Positions 10,459 through 21,080 of a stretch of 64,000 nucleotides of DNA are shown one piece after another. Where the stretch lies: positions 1,619,278 to 1,683,277 of the forward strand of contig CACVBU010001153.1 in the NCBI GenBank assembly GCA_902728285.1, written 5' to 3'. Source of the stretch: Clytia hemisphaerica. Lineage: Eukaryota > Cnidaria > Hydrozoa > Leptothecata > Clytiidae. Position numbers and translations under genes: made by a program. The notes beneath the pieces were generated by a model that saw only the letters and a program-made list of their open reading frames with translations, did no database searches and was not told the origin of the DNA. The stretch's first letter is position 1. Each line of letters starts with the position of its first letter.

Positions 10459-11134
10459 AAGTCTATTCACGATAAGTGTGCACTCTTTTTTCATTTACCT
10501 ATAACTTTTGAAGGAATTCTTCAATCTTTATAAATTTGGTATCGTTGGAAAGATATTAGTGAGTGGAACAATTTGAAATAAAAAAATCTTTAAAAGAATT
10601 CTAAAAATGAAGATGAAAATGAAGAAGAAAAAAATGAAGATCTTGTAGAAAAGTGCTGTAACTATCATTTTCACTGAAGTGAATTCTTAATCATCGAACG
10701 TCATCACTGTGAAAAAAATTCTCAAAAATAATCATTCAGTCAAAAGATATCAAATAAAGTTATAAGCTGATTGACGTCTAAAAACGCTGTTTTCTGCAGT
10801 TTTTTGCTGTTTTTTGGGGTCAATCACTTATTAACTTTGTATCATAACTTTATATTGAATAAATATTTTAATGATTTTTTTCACAGTGATTATCTCCTAA
10901 GATCAAAGAATCTCTCCAGTGAAAATGAAAGTTATTGCACTTTTCTACAAGATCTTCATTTTTTTCTTCTTCATTTTCATCTTCATTTTTAGAATTCTTT
11001 TAAAGATTTTTTTATTTAAAATTGTTTCACTCACTAATATGTTTCTAACGATACCAAATTTATAAAGATTGAAGAATTCCTTCAAAAGTTATAGGTAAAA
11101 GAAAAAAGAGTGCACACTTATCGTGAATAGACTT
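10459..11134. mobile_element. palindromic TA-flanked element
   Basis: The left arm AAGTCTATTCACGATAAG and the right arm CTTATCGTGAATAGACTT match outward to inward for about 320 bases each, turning near 10790. TA lies at both borders. No coding capacity is seen; the frames inside are low-complexity. The element appears to sit inside a relic of the TTCTTATAA MITE family (AGCGTCTAACC at about 11250). Confidence 0.85.
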
Positions 11135-11269
11135 TAGTCTGAATTAGGATTCTAACCTAAGAATGCTTTAAAAATGTTTTAATAAATCTCCCAAAAATGT
11201 TAAGAATATCCATGATGAAATGGATTTACACCATTCTTATAAAAAAAAGCGTCTAACCTGCTTTAACAG

Positions 11270-12438
11270 ACTTAACAAACAAATGCAAATGCGCTTAACA
11301 GGGTCTATTTGCATGTACTTAAACATCAATTAATACCACGAGGTGGATTGATAGGCCGATTTTCCGGTAGAATATGTTCAGAAATTTAGCAAGTCGGATT
11401 AAATTTTCTACAAGAAGTAAAACAGGAATTATCTGCAAATGTGTGTTATCTAACTATCTAACTATCGTTCAATTTTTATCTTTTATCTTACGATAAAGTT
11501 ATGGGAAAATGGATAGATTTTTGGTACTTTTCTAAGAAAAAAGGGGGAAAATGTCATTTCGCTTTCTTTGTTTTGAGAGGCTACGTCTCGTGACAGCCAG
11601 ATGATTTATTTTTCCTCTTTCTATCCATTTCGCAATGACATAAATTTAATGTCAACAGTCTAACCGCAAAGATGATTTGATAGAAAATTCAATTGTACCG
11701 TTTGCTTTCAAACCTCTTTTAGGTCCCAAATAGAAGGGGGTCGAAATCTTTTCAAGATACAATAAACGGGAGGGGGTTATTTGCCGGGGGTTGGAAATTG
11801 CCTAAAAACCCAAAATAAGGTAATTATATACCAAAACGAGGCTGTTAAGAGTGATTCAGCTTTTAAAAGCTTAAAGCATTTTCGAGAGTAAAAAAACGGG
11901 GGGTTTCCAATAAGCAAACAGTTGAATTTACCTTTATGCATTACCCTGAGTATCAGAGGTTGAGTTTTCAAAGGATATATTAACCTCTGAAGACCAATAA
12001 TAGAAATTTTATCTCGCATGTGTCAATCTAATCACTGTAGAAGAAAGAGTCAAAGATGAAGAGCAAATATTACCATATTAATGTCTAGCAGACTGTATCA
12101 GTATACAGTTTACTATTTACGAATTCCCCAGAAATCTCCAAGTGTAATCAAAGTGAGTTTCTTTCGAAAGAAATCTTTTACATGATCCCCAAATGTATAA
12201 CAGTGATTACTAAAGTTTTAATTATGGAAATGTCACTTTTAATTGAATCGAAATAATAGCAGACTTTATGCTATGATTCTCTATCACTGACTCTTTTTAA
12301 AAAGCATTGATGATATTTTTTTGTTGTGTTTTCAAAGACAGGAATAAAAATATCAACTTTGAACTTCATCCAAGATCTTGGATGGTCGTCATGGTTACTT
12401 TTGTGACCCCTAGAATGGAGGTCGTCAATACAATGCTT
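11270..12438. other. no gene recognised
   Basis: I saw no spliced coding segment, tRNA-like fold or clear repeat border. The frames present are short and of AT-rich composition. Confidence 0.4.
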
Positions 12439-12659
12439 TACCTTCAGGGAAGAAATTTTTCCGGAACAAATTTGGCGCTTTTTCGACAAATCCGCGAAAT
12501 TAAATTCCGCGAAACACAAATATTGTCATGATTCAAAAATAACCTATAAAATCGATCTTCTTAGGGTAAAATAGATCATATTTTAAACAAAAAAATCCTT
12601 TCAACCGCGAAATTAGATTCTGCAAAAAAATCTTTCGGCAAAAATTTCTTCCCTTGATA
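12439..12659. mobile_element. MITE, TACCTTAAGGGAA family copy
   Basis: The left end TACCTTCAGGGAAGAAATTT and the right end AAATTTCTTCCCTTGATA are imperfect inverted repeats. The inner words CCGCGAAATTA occur near both sides. It is related to 275-389 and 42099-42342. Confidence 0.6.
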
Positions 12660-13034
12660 TATTTTCCTTTTTCTTTGAAAAACCGAAATGACACGGAAAA
12701 GGTAAGCAGTTTTTCCAACTTATACTGTACATGCGGTTCGAGTCAAGGAGAAGTTTTGTTTCACCCTCTATCTTCGGAAGTTTTCTGAAAAATATCAAAT
12801 AGAAATAAAAAATCACTTTTTTGAATTCGTGGAAATCTACCACAAACCTGTTATGGCATCAGTCACAATTTTGCTGAAAAAATTACTAGTGCTCATTCTC
12901 CCTCATTTTTCTATGAGTAAACTCATCAAAATTAATCCAAAATGATATCTTATTTGCTTAAACGAGGCGATGATGTTTCGCAACGAGATACTTCTAATTT
13001 CTTAAGTGGGTAATTTAATATAACCATAAGCACT

Positions 13035-13215
13035 AACACGCTTTTTTATGAGAATATATGCTTTAGAATATTCATAATGAAATTGATCAAAATGACTAAG
13101 AATGCTAAAAATACCACCATCATGGAACTCGACGTGGATTTATAATTTTACAGCATTTTCCAAGTAATGCTCAAAATGTTCTCAAAAATGCAATATGCAC
13201 TTTTTAATAAGAACC
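13035..13215. mobile_element. TTCTTATAAAAAAGCG family MITE copy
   Basis: The left end is ACGCTTTTTTATGAGAAT and the right end ACTTTTTAATAAGAACC. The interior (AAAATGACTAAGAATGCTAA, CACCATCATGGAA) matches 10285-10325. This copy is short and decayed. Confidence 0.5.
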
Positions 13216-13674
13216 AGTAAAATTTCTCTGAAGCTCGGCTGTTCTTATTTTTTTGGCACTGGTGAGCCTCAAACTGTTCTTATCTTGTTTTTGTTTATAG
13301 GATGCAATTGAGAAATTCAGATGTTATACCCAATTTTTACTACTTTGTCCCCTAAATTACTTGAAATTGAGTAATTCCAGGTTCAGCATTGGTTTTGAAT
13401 TGTTCTTGTTTTTTGGTGATTTTTGAGCCTCAAGTTTGCATAATCTCAATAAGCATCTATACTATAATACGATATCCGAACCCTCCCATTCTCGCATGAA
13501 GCCTTTATATGCAAAATAAAAAGTCTGAATACAAACCACGCTTTTATACCCAATTTTTACTACTTTGTCCTCTAAATTACTTGAAATTGAGTAGATTCGG
13601 CTCAGCATTGTTCTTATTGTTCTTATTTTTTGCGAATTTTGAGCCTCGTTATTCTTATAAAATTGTTCTTATAC

Positions 13675-14495
13675 CGGGTGCACCAAAAAAAAGTATACAG
13701 GCTTGTCGAGATATTGTGAGCTTCAGGATTTAAATTTTTTGTTCATTCTTTTTTAATCGTATAGAGGATGCTCTAACTTGAATTTTGAGCTATTCTACAT
13801 TAAATTTGAAAAAGTAGTTCGAAACTTATTTAAAAAAAACTGACTTTTTTTTAATCTCGAAATTTCACAAAATCATGAAAAACAGTGAGCAAACTTTTCT
13901 TTTGACACTTACCTTCTTTACACATGAAAATAGCAAAAAATGCAACTATATTCATCAAAACTTGTTAAGGAATTTGAAAATATGGTAAAACAAGCTATTC
14001 CCATGTGGGATAATGTTATTGGAAAAGCTGAAAAAAAGTTTTGGAGAGGTTTTGATGTCATGTGTGTGCTATGTGAAAAAACTTTTGAAAAAATGGATCA
14101 CCATTCAGCTCGACTAGTTGCTCAAAGAACTTGGGTCTGCATTGAGTTTGCTCGTCTTGGAAATGTTAATGACTTGCAAATAAGATGGAAAAACTGTTGG
14201 CAAAATATAAACAAGAAAAAAAAAGAATAAAAAAAACAATAAGATTGTGTTTTTGTCATTTTTGTCTTATTTATAGCGTGATTGCTGTTTTTAATGATTT
14301 TTTGAAATTTCGACATGGAAAAAAAGTCAGTTTTTTTAAATAACTTTCGAACTATTTTTTCAAATTTAATGTATGATAGTTCAAAATTTAAATTAAAGCA
14401 TCCTCTATACGATAAAAAAAGAATGAGCAAAAACCTTAAATCCTGAAGCTCACAATAACTCGACAAACCTGTATACTTTTTTTTGGTGCACCCGG
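13675..14495. mobile_element. 821-bp inverted-repeat element, CCGGGTGCACC ends
   Basis: The ends CCGGGTGCACCAAAAAAAAG and CTTTTTTTTGGTGCACCCGG are perfect inverted repeats, and the arms continue for about 185 bases with modest divergence. TATA flanks both sides, consistent with a TA (Tc1/mariner-like) or TATA target. The core holds a 96-codon frame far shorter than a transposase. Confidence 0.85.
13940..14230 (+). CDS. unknown 96-aa frame inside the inverted-repeat element
   Basis: The frame encodes MQLYSSKLVKEFENMVKQAI at the start, a Trp- and Cys-containing middle (VMCVLCEKTFEKMDHHSARL) and a basic end. It fills the unique core between the two arms exactly, so it may be cargo captured by a non-autonomous element or a decayed transposase piece. 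I see no DDE/DDD motif and no family I can name. Codon composition is less AT-extreme than the surroundings. Confidence 0.35.
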   Translation: MQLYSSKLVKEFENMVKQAIPMWDNVIGKAEKKFWRGFDVMCVLCEKTFEKMDHHSARLVAQRTWVCIEFARLGNVNDLQIRWKNCWQNINKKKKE

Positions 14496-14499
14496 TATA

Positions 14500-16377
14500 A
14501 AAAAGTTTTTTTCCATTCCTAGAATCGTAAGAATACTTTGGGCTGAACTTTGAAAAGTTAAGAATATCCTTAATGACATTTTTCTTATGAAAAAACATGA
14601 GACAACACCGCAACTTGAAACATCACCGCAAACAAAAAAGTCTCAAAATTACTTTTGTCAGAAAAAATGCATTGCTTCCCATTGTTATGTCACCCCAAAT
14701 ATGGAAAAGTAAATAGATATACATAGCATTTTGTTTCCATCATTTGTTATTCAGAGACAAAAGCTTATCACTTGCATAAAAAGGCGGTCTTAATCAATGT
14801 ATGCATAAATTTACCCATAATACTCAGTTTTGTTTGATAAAGGGTATTGGATCACACACCTACTTCAAACACTTTTTTTGCATCTCGTATCGCCAGGATC
14901 AACGTGGTTATTGATTGAAAAGACTTTATTTTTCATCACTTAATATTTTTTACTTCATCAGATTTTGTTAGTGAAATTCATTTAGAGAATCTTGCGTACA
15001 ATTTCATACATATTAACAGAATTTTTTTTGACACAATATTTGAAATTTAGTTGTGTCACTTTGGAGTTACTTTGTTTTGGGCACTAAGACAGGTAATTGT
15101 TCGATTGAACATTTCTTTCCCTGATTATCAATACTTAATTATAATTTTTTTTAGACAAATTCTCTTTAGGCAAATTTGATATTCTTTGGGGTCGAAATTA
15201 GAATCATAACTTTGTATGCTTAATGACCAAGCTATTCTTGATTTTTGATTTAAATACTCAGATTAGAGAGCAAAACTTTAATTTTTGAAAGACATTAAAA
15301 AGTGATTATTGTTTTTGAAGTATATTTTTTGTGTTTCTCTACTCAGATCAACTGATTCGTTCGTGTAACCAAGTCATTAACAAGTTCAATCTCTCCTGCT
15401 CACATCGCTTAAGGTTTGTCGAACTAAAATGAAATATTTTAGTTTAGTTTCCTTTTCTCTTGCTAAATTTGTTTTTAATTTATACTATTTTTTCAAAAAT
15501 GTGAGTACAACCCTGTCTCACAACCCCGGTGGAAGTTTTTTCCTCAGTGGGGATAAAAATTCTATCGTTCCGAAATTAAAAAATTAAGTAGTAGTGTTTT
15601 TGAGTGCAATTTTTAAACATTGAATTTCGAGTGAGAATGAAATCAAATTCAATATCTTAGTGGGGCTGAAATACAAGGGTATTCTCCATCGGGACGAAAT
15701 TATTGCAAAGTTTTCCAGTGGGGATGGGGTCCCAGCGGATCTGTGACACAGGGGTGTAAATATAGACATATAGACAAAAATCGTGATACAGAAATACGTG
15801 ACTTGTCAAGCGGTTTTACGTACTTAAAAATGGGCCCATCTCTATAGTTAGTCCTCTACGGTGGATTTTTGAGTAGTTTTATTGAAACAAAAGGTTGGAA
15901 CTTGTTGACTAAGCAACCATTTAGAATAGTGTATATTTATGACAATTAAACTGGTGTGAAACCGGGCACGATATTTTGTGTTGATTTATTTTTACTGTAA
16001 AACCATAGCCGGCTGTGATTGGTTCCAACAAGCTTAAATTGAAAACTGCATTAACTTGACAGTCTGAAGGACTGATCTTAAATCTTGGCCTAGACGGATC
16101 CAAGACAGGGGTCGTAATAGATTACTAATGTATAAGATTGGAACTCTTTAGTAATACTGAAAAATTTTAGAAAACAAATAGAAAATCAAAGAGTGCACAG
16201 ATTTCAAATAAAACCTTATATATCTCAGCTTGGAACCTTTTGTTCCAAACTATTGAGATAAAATCGTAAGATAAATTATAATAGATTATTTAGATGTTTT
16301 ATTGTACATTTGCTTTTATATAAGATTTTACTTAAGAACCTAAAGGCTAGGTTCAAGGTGTGTGTATCGTGTGTGCA
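14500..16377. other. no gene recognised
   Basis: AT-rich. A GTGGGG-rich patch near 15520-15760 (CCGGTGGAAG, CAGTGGGGATGGGGT) looks like decayed repeat sequence. No supported gene. Confidence 0.4.
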
Positions 16378-17689
16378 TGTTTCGTTCATTCAATTTTTGA
16401 CGACATTTTTGGTCCAAAAATTGAATTTCAATGGTAATATTCAATTTTCAATATTCGAGTTAAGAAATTGAAAATTGAATTTTGATAGCAAATTTCAATT
16501 TTTGTTTTGTTTATTGCCAGAAATGAACTGAAATTTTAAATATCATTTTTGATTTTCTAATATAAACTTAATGCATCGAAAATTGAAAATAATATTTTCA
16601 AATACTGAAAATTGCGTCGTGAAAAATTGAATTGACAAAACAAAACCAATTTTTTATCACGCTTGCTTTTCCATGAAAACAGATGCTCAAAACAAGTAGT
16701 GTTTCATCGGTACCAAAAAAGAACAAAAATGTAGAATGTTTTATTGTTTGTTGCTGTCTAGTTCCCGGGTCTTTTGCAGTTTAATTTCCTTCTGGATAAA
16801 TACACTATGACATAAATTTCATGTGGAAAAATTTCCTTTACGTAATATATACTCTTCGGATACTCTTCTGACTCTTTGGTCTTTGTCTGCAAACATAGTC
16901 CTGCAGTATGCCTTTTTTATTGAGCAACGCCCTTTTTTATAAAAACAATTTTACAAGAACACGAGGCTGGAATTTAGGCCAAAACCTAAGAACAAATTAA
17001 GAACAATCTGAGCCTCAGATTTCTAAAAAAGTACTGATTTTAAAAAAGTTCTCAAGTAAAAAACATCGTAAGAACATTTAAGGCATTTTAAGCCTGAAAA
17101 ATTCAAAAAATTAAGAACAGCCCAGCCTGAGCCAAAGTAAACTTACTGGTTCTTATAAAAAAACTTGTAATTATTTAGAAAGTGCTTGATTAAGTCTTTA
17201 GGAACACAGGACTGTGTTAGGAATGAAATTTCTTCAACCTCAGTGGCACAACTCGAGCACAACTACTTGCAAATGACAAACTCCTTGAGGTAGAGATAAA
17301 TTAGACTTAACAAAGAAGCGACTGAATAAAACTATTGTTTCCTTCGTCTTCTTTGTAACTGATTGTAAATCATTTTCAACTTTCAAATTTTTTATCCGAG
17401 ACGTCTTTTTTACAAATTGGTTTGGTTTTGTTAAATTCAATTTTTTACAACAGAATTTTCAGTAATTGAAAATATTATTTTCAATTTTCAATGCAAAAAG
17501 TTTATATTAGAAAATCAAAGATGATACTGGAAATTTCAGTTCATTTCTGGCAATAAAAAACTGAAATTGAAACTTTTAATCAAAATTCAATTTTCAATTT
17601 TTTAAGTCGAAAATTGAAAATTGAAAATTACCATCGAAATTCAATTTTTTGACCAGAAATTTCGTCAAAAATCGATTGAACGGAACATG
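16378..17689. mobile_element. inverted-repeat element E1, ATGTTTCGTTCATTCAA ends
   Basis: The left end ATGTTTCGTTCATTCAATTT is mirrored by ATCGATTGAACGGAACAT at the right. Inner arms of AAAATTGAAAATTGAATTTT wording run about 280 bases on each side. A different MITE (16929-17165) is inserted in its core. Confidence 0.75.
16929..17165. mobile_element. TTCTTATAAAAAAGCG family MITE copy inside E1
   Basis: It starts CGCCCTTTTTTATAAAAAC and ends GGTTCTTATAAAAAAACTTG. Inside are GAGGCTGG, AAGAACAATCTGAGCCTCAG and CCCAGCCTGAGCC phrases shared with 23959-24190 and 31917-32287. Confidence 0.65.
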
Positions 17690-17999
17690 CATGCATGGTG
17701 TATGTTTCGTTCATTCAATTTTTGACGACATTCTCAGGCGAGTTAAGGCAAGTTCCAAACATATTTTGCGTGACGCGCATCGCTTCCCATTGTTCCTTAA
17801 CTTTCGTATATAGCTCAAAAGAAGCGTATTAAGGAGAGGATTTCGGAAAGTGCTGGGCCGAAAATTTAAATTAAGTCAATCTCAAGATATCGGCCAAAAA
17901 CTGATTTTTACGTTAGGAAATACGTCGAAAAAACACGTCAAAAAGACAAGTTAAATGACGTCATATTTAAAAACAGCGATAACTTCGGTTACAGTGCTA

Positions 18000-19861
18000 C
18001 AATCAAGGTCATAATATTTGAGAAAAAAGGGAAATCCACCGGGAAGTTTTTGAACCACAATCGATTTGTAAGTGCTCTAAAGTAGGTTGGAAGGGTAGAG
18101 TTTTAACTCTGAGTTTTAACATGAGACTTAAGACTTAGGACCTTAGGATCTGAGGATCCAAAAGTTCAAAAATAGTCCAATAAGACTCAGAATATAGCCT
18201 GGAAGTCTGCCAACCCCTCCCAAATTGAAATATTCGATTAAATTAAAAAGATAGCCAAAAATCGACTTTCTCGCCAGAACTTTAAATCTTGAAAAACGTT
18301 AAAATAGCCAAAATTCTCAATATATTATGACCTTGATTTAAATAACATTTTAATGGTCATTCTGTATATATTTTTTTTCGTGTAAACAATATTTCGACCT
18401 GCTTGGTGCAGGTCTTCGTCAGGTCTAAACAATACAAACGGTTGAAGGCGCTACCTTGACTTTTTTTGACGTCAAAAAAGTCAATGTAGTGTCTTCTCCC
18501 TAATGTGCGAGAGCATTGGTTTCCAAAACCTAGACCTTGATTGTCTTTGGAAATCAAAAATGCCCAATTCTGCTTTGCTGGGGGTCTAATTTCAAACTTA
18601 AGTCATATTTCCCGGTTAAAAATATCCCTTTCTTCGGTTTAACAGCCAAAAACTTTTAAAAAATTGAAAATTTTCTCAAATATTGGCATTTTTAGATTTC
18701 TGTAAACGGGACCTTATCAAAAAGTGAAATATTTCACCAAAAACTGATTTTGACCTATTGAAAATGCTTCAAAATGGTCGGAAAAGGGTTATTTTTCAAA
18801 TTTTTGGGGTTTTCTCCTAATTTTAGACCCCCCGCAGAGCAGAAATCGGCATTTTTTATTTTCAAAGACAATCAAGGTCATAATATTTGAGAAAAAAGGG
18901 AAATCCACCGGGAAGTTTTTGAACCACAATCGATTTGTAAGTGCTCTAAAGTAGGTTGGAAGGGTAGAGTTTTAACTCTGAGTTTTAACATGAGGACCTT
19001 AGGATCTGAGGATCCAAAAGTTCAAAAATAGTCCAATAAGACTCAGAATATAGCCTGGAAGTCTGCCAACCCCTCCCAAATTGAAATATTCGATTAAATT
19101 AAAAAGATAGCCAAAAATCAACTTTCTCGCCAGAACTTTAAATCTTGAAAAACGTTAAAATAGCCAAAATTCTCAATATATTATGACCTTGATTGTCTTT
19201 GGAAATCAAAAATGCCAAATTCTGCTTTGCTGGGGGTCTAATTTCAAACTTAAGTCATATTTCCCGGTTAAAAATATCCCTTTCTTCGGTTTAACAGCCA
19301 AAAACTTTTAAAAAATTGAAAATTTTCTCAAATATTGGCATTTTTAGATTTCTGTAAACGGGACCTTATCAAAAAGTGAAATATTTCACCAAAAACTGAT
19401 TTTGACCTATTGAAAATGCTTCAAAATGGTCGGAAAAGGGTTATTTTTCAAATTTTTGGGGTTTGCTCCTAATTTTAGACCCCCCGCAGAGCAGAAATCG
19501 GCATTTTTTATTTTCAAAGACAATCAAGGTCATAATATTTGAGAAAAAAGGGAAATCCACCGGGAAGTTTTTGAACCACAATCGATTTGTAAGTGCTCTA
19601 AAGTAGGTTGGAAGGGTAGAGTTTTAACTCTGAGTTTTAACATGAGACTTAAGACTTAGGACCTTAGGATCTGAGGATCCAAAAGTTCAAAAATAGTCCA
19701 ATAAGACTCAGAATATAGCCTGGAAGTCTGCCAACCCCTCCCAAATTGAAATATTCGATTAAATTAAAAAGATAGCCAAAAATCGACTTTCTCGCCAGAA
19801 CTTTAAATCTTGAAAAACGTTAAAATAGCCAAAATTCTCAATATATTATGACCTTGATTGT
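18000..19861. repeat. 652-bp B-C composite tandem array
   Basis: Unit B (about 330 bp) starts CAATCAAGGTCATAATAT and ends ATATTATGACCTTGATTG. Unit C (about 325 bp) joins B ends through GTCTTTGGAAATCAAAAATG and its mirror image. The order is B (18000), C, B (18868), C, B (19520), with a B-to-B period of 652. One C carries a 194-bp insertion at its left. TA borders the whole array. Confidence 0.85.
18339..18532. mobile_element. 194-bp insertion with 10-bp target duplication
   Basis: GACCTTGATT occurs just before (18329-18338) and just after (18533-18542). In the other array units the B-C junction has only one copy. The insert contains GACCTGCTTGGTGCAGGTC and a short GACTTTTTTGACGTCAAAAA hairpin. 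It is probably a SINE-like or other retroposed fragment. Confidence 0.7.
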
Positions 19862-20868
19862 ACAAATAACACCAAATTTTGACTGGAGACGTAGATTAAC
19901 GATTCTAAAATATTTGTAGAGAAATTTTCAAAATTTTTAGATGACGTCATTTACTGTCGGTAAAAATTAAAATACGTCAAATAATGATGACGTCATCAAT
20001 GCAATATTTCAGAATTAACAATCAAAGTCTCCAGTCAAATTTTAGTGTAAATTGTAGTAATGTAATCGAAGTTATCGCTGTTTTTAAATATGACGTCATT
20101 AACTTGTCTTTTTGACGTGTTTTTTCGACGTATTTCCTAACGTAAAAATCAGTTTTTAGCCGATATCTTGAGATTGACTTAATTTAAATTTTCGGCCCAG
20201 CACTTTCCGAAATCCTCTCCTTAATACGCTTCTTTTGAGCTATATACGAAAGTTAAGGAACAATGGGAAGCGGTGCGCGTCACGCAAAATATGTTTGGAA
20301 CTTGCCTTAACTCACCTGAATTTCTTTTGCAGTCAAAAAATTGAATTTTGATGGCACACGGCTTTGGCACTTTTGATACAAGCACTTGTTGTCAAATTTG
20401 ACAGAATGGCAAATTTAGGTGATCTTTCATTTTTCAAATTTTGAAATTCATGAAACTTCTCACTTTTCTAATTTTCAAAATTTAGAAAATATTTGGCACT
20501 AAATATGGGCAATAAAAAACTAAAATTGAAACTTTTAATCAAAACTCAATTTTCAATTTTTTAACTCGAAAATTGAAAATTGAAAATTACCATCGAAATT
20601 CAATTTTGAGACAAGACATTTTGTCAAAAATTGATTGAACGGGACATGCATGCATAGCTTAGGTTATAATATCATCAACGAATTCTTGTTGATTGTTCTT
20701 TTAAAACCCACGGCAGATATTTCGTAAAAATGGCTCTTTGAATGTTTCTGTAAAATGAAGGAATTTTCGTGATAAAACTTCTCTAAGCTTCGAAACTGAT
20801 CAGCAATCACTCTTCCGTTCTTTCAGATTCCTTCAAGTTCTACTTTCTAAAGAAAAACCAAATCCAAA

Positions 20869-21080
20869 ATGGCAGCTTCTCGTGATTACGACCACAATAA
20901 CACCAACGGTTACTCCTCATCATCTAGCAACGAAGACGAAAACGCTGGGTATCCGTTCGACTTTTTGGAGACCGATTTCCAGTGTATAATTTGTACGATG
21001 GTAATAAGAGGGTTTACAGAGCTGCCATGCGGACATGCAGGGTGCAAATTCTGCATTGAAAAATGGGAAAAACAGAAAGT
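20869..21080 (+). CDS. exon 1 of RING/ankyrin gene
   Basis: It encodes a Ser-rich acidic N-terminus and the first six RING ligands (FQCIICTMVIRG, LPCGHAGCKFC). It ends in phase 2 at GT/GTAAGT. An AG at about 20826 after TTCTTTC could mark a 5'UTR intron. Confidence 0.9.

Larger units (their letters stand above)
17735..20318. mobile_element. element F with about 265-bp inverted arms
   Basis: The left arm begins CAGGCGAGTTAAGGCAAGTT and the right arm ends AACTTGCCTTAACTCACCTG. The arms match for about 265 bases (17735-18000 against 20055-20318) and include GACGTCAT words. Its core was enlarged by a tandem B-C-B-C-B array inserted at a TA. Confidence 0.85.
17702..20647. mobile_element. inverted-repeat element E2 (E1 family), split by inserted element F
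   Basis: It has the same ends as E1 (ATGTTTCGTTCATTCAATTT on the left, TTGATTGAACGGGACAT on the right). Only about 33 bases of the left end lie before the insertion at 17735, and the rest resumes at 20319. It lies head to tail beside E1, separated by a dozen bases. Confidence 0.75.
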
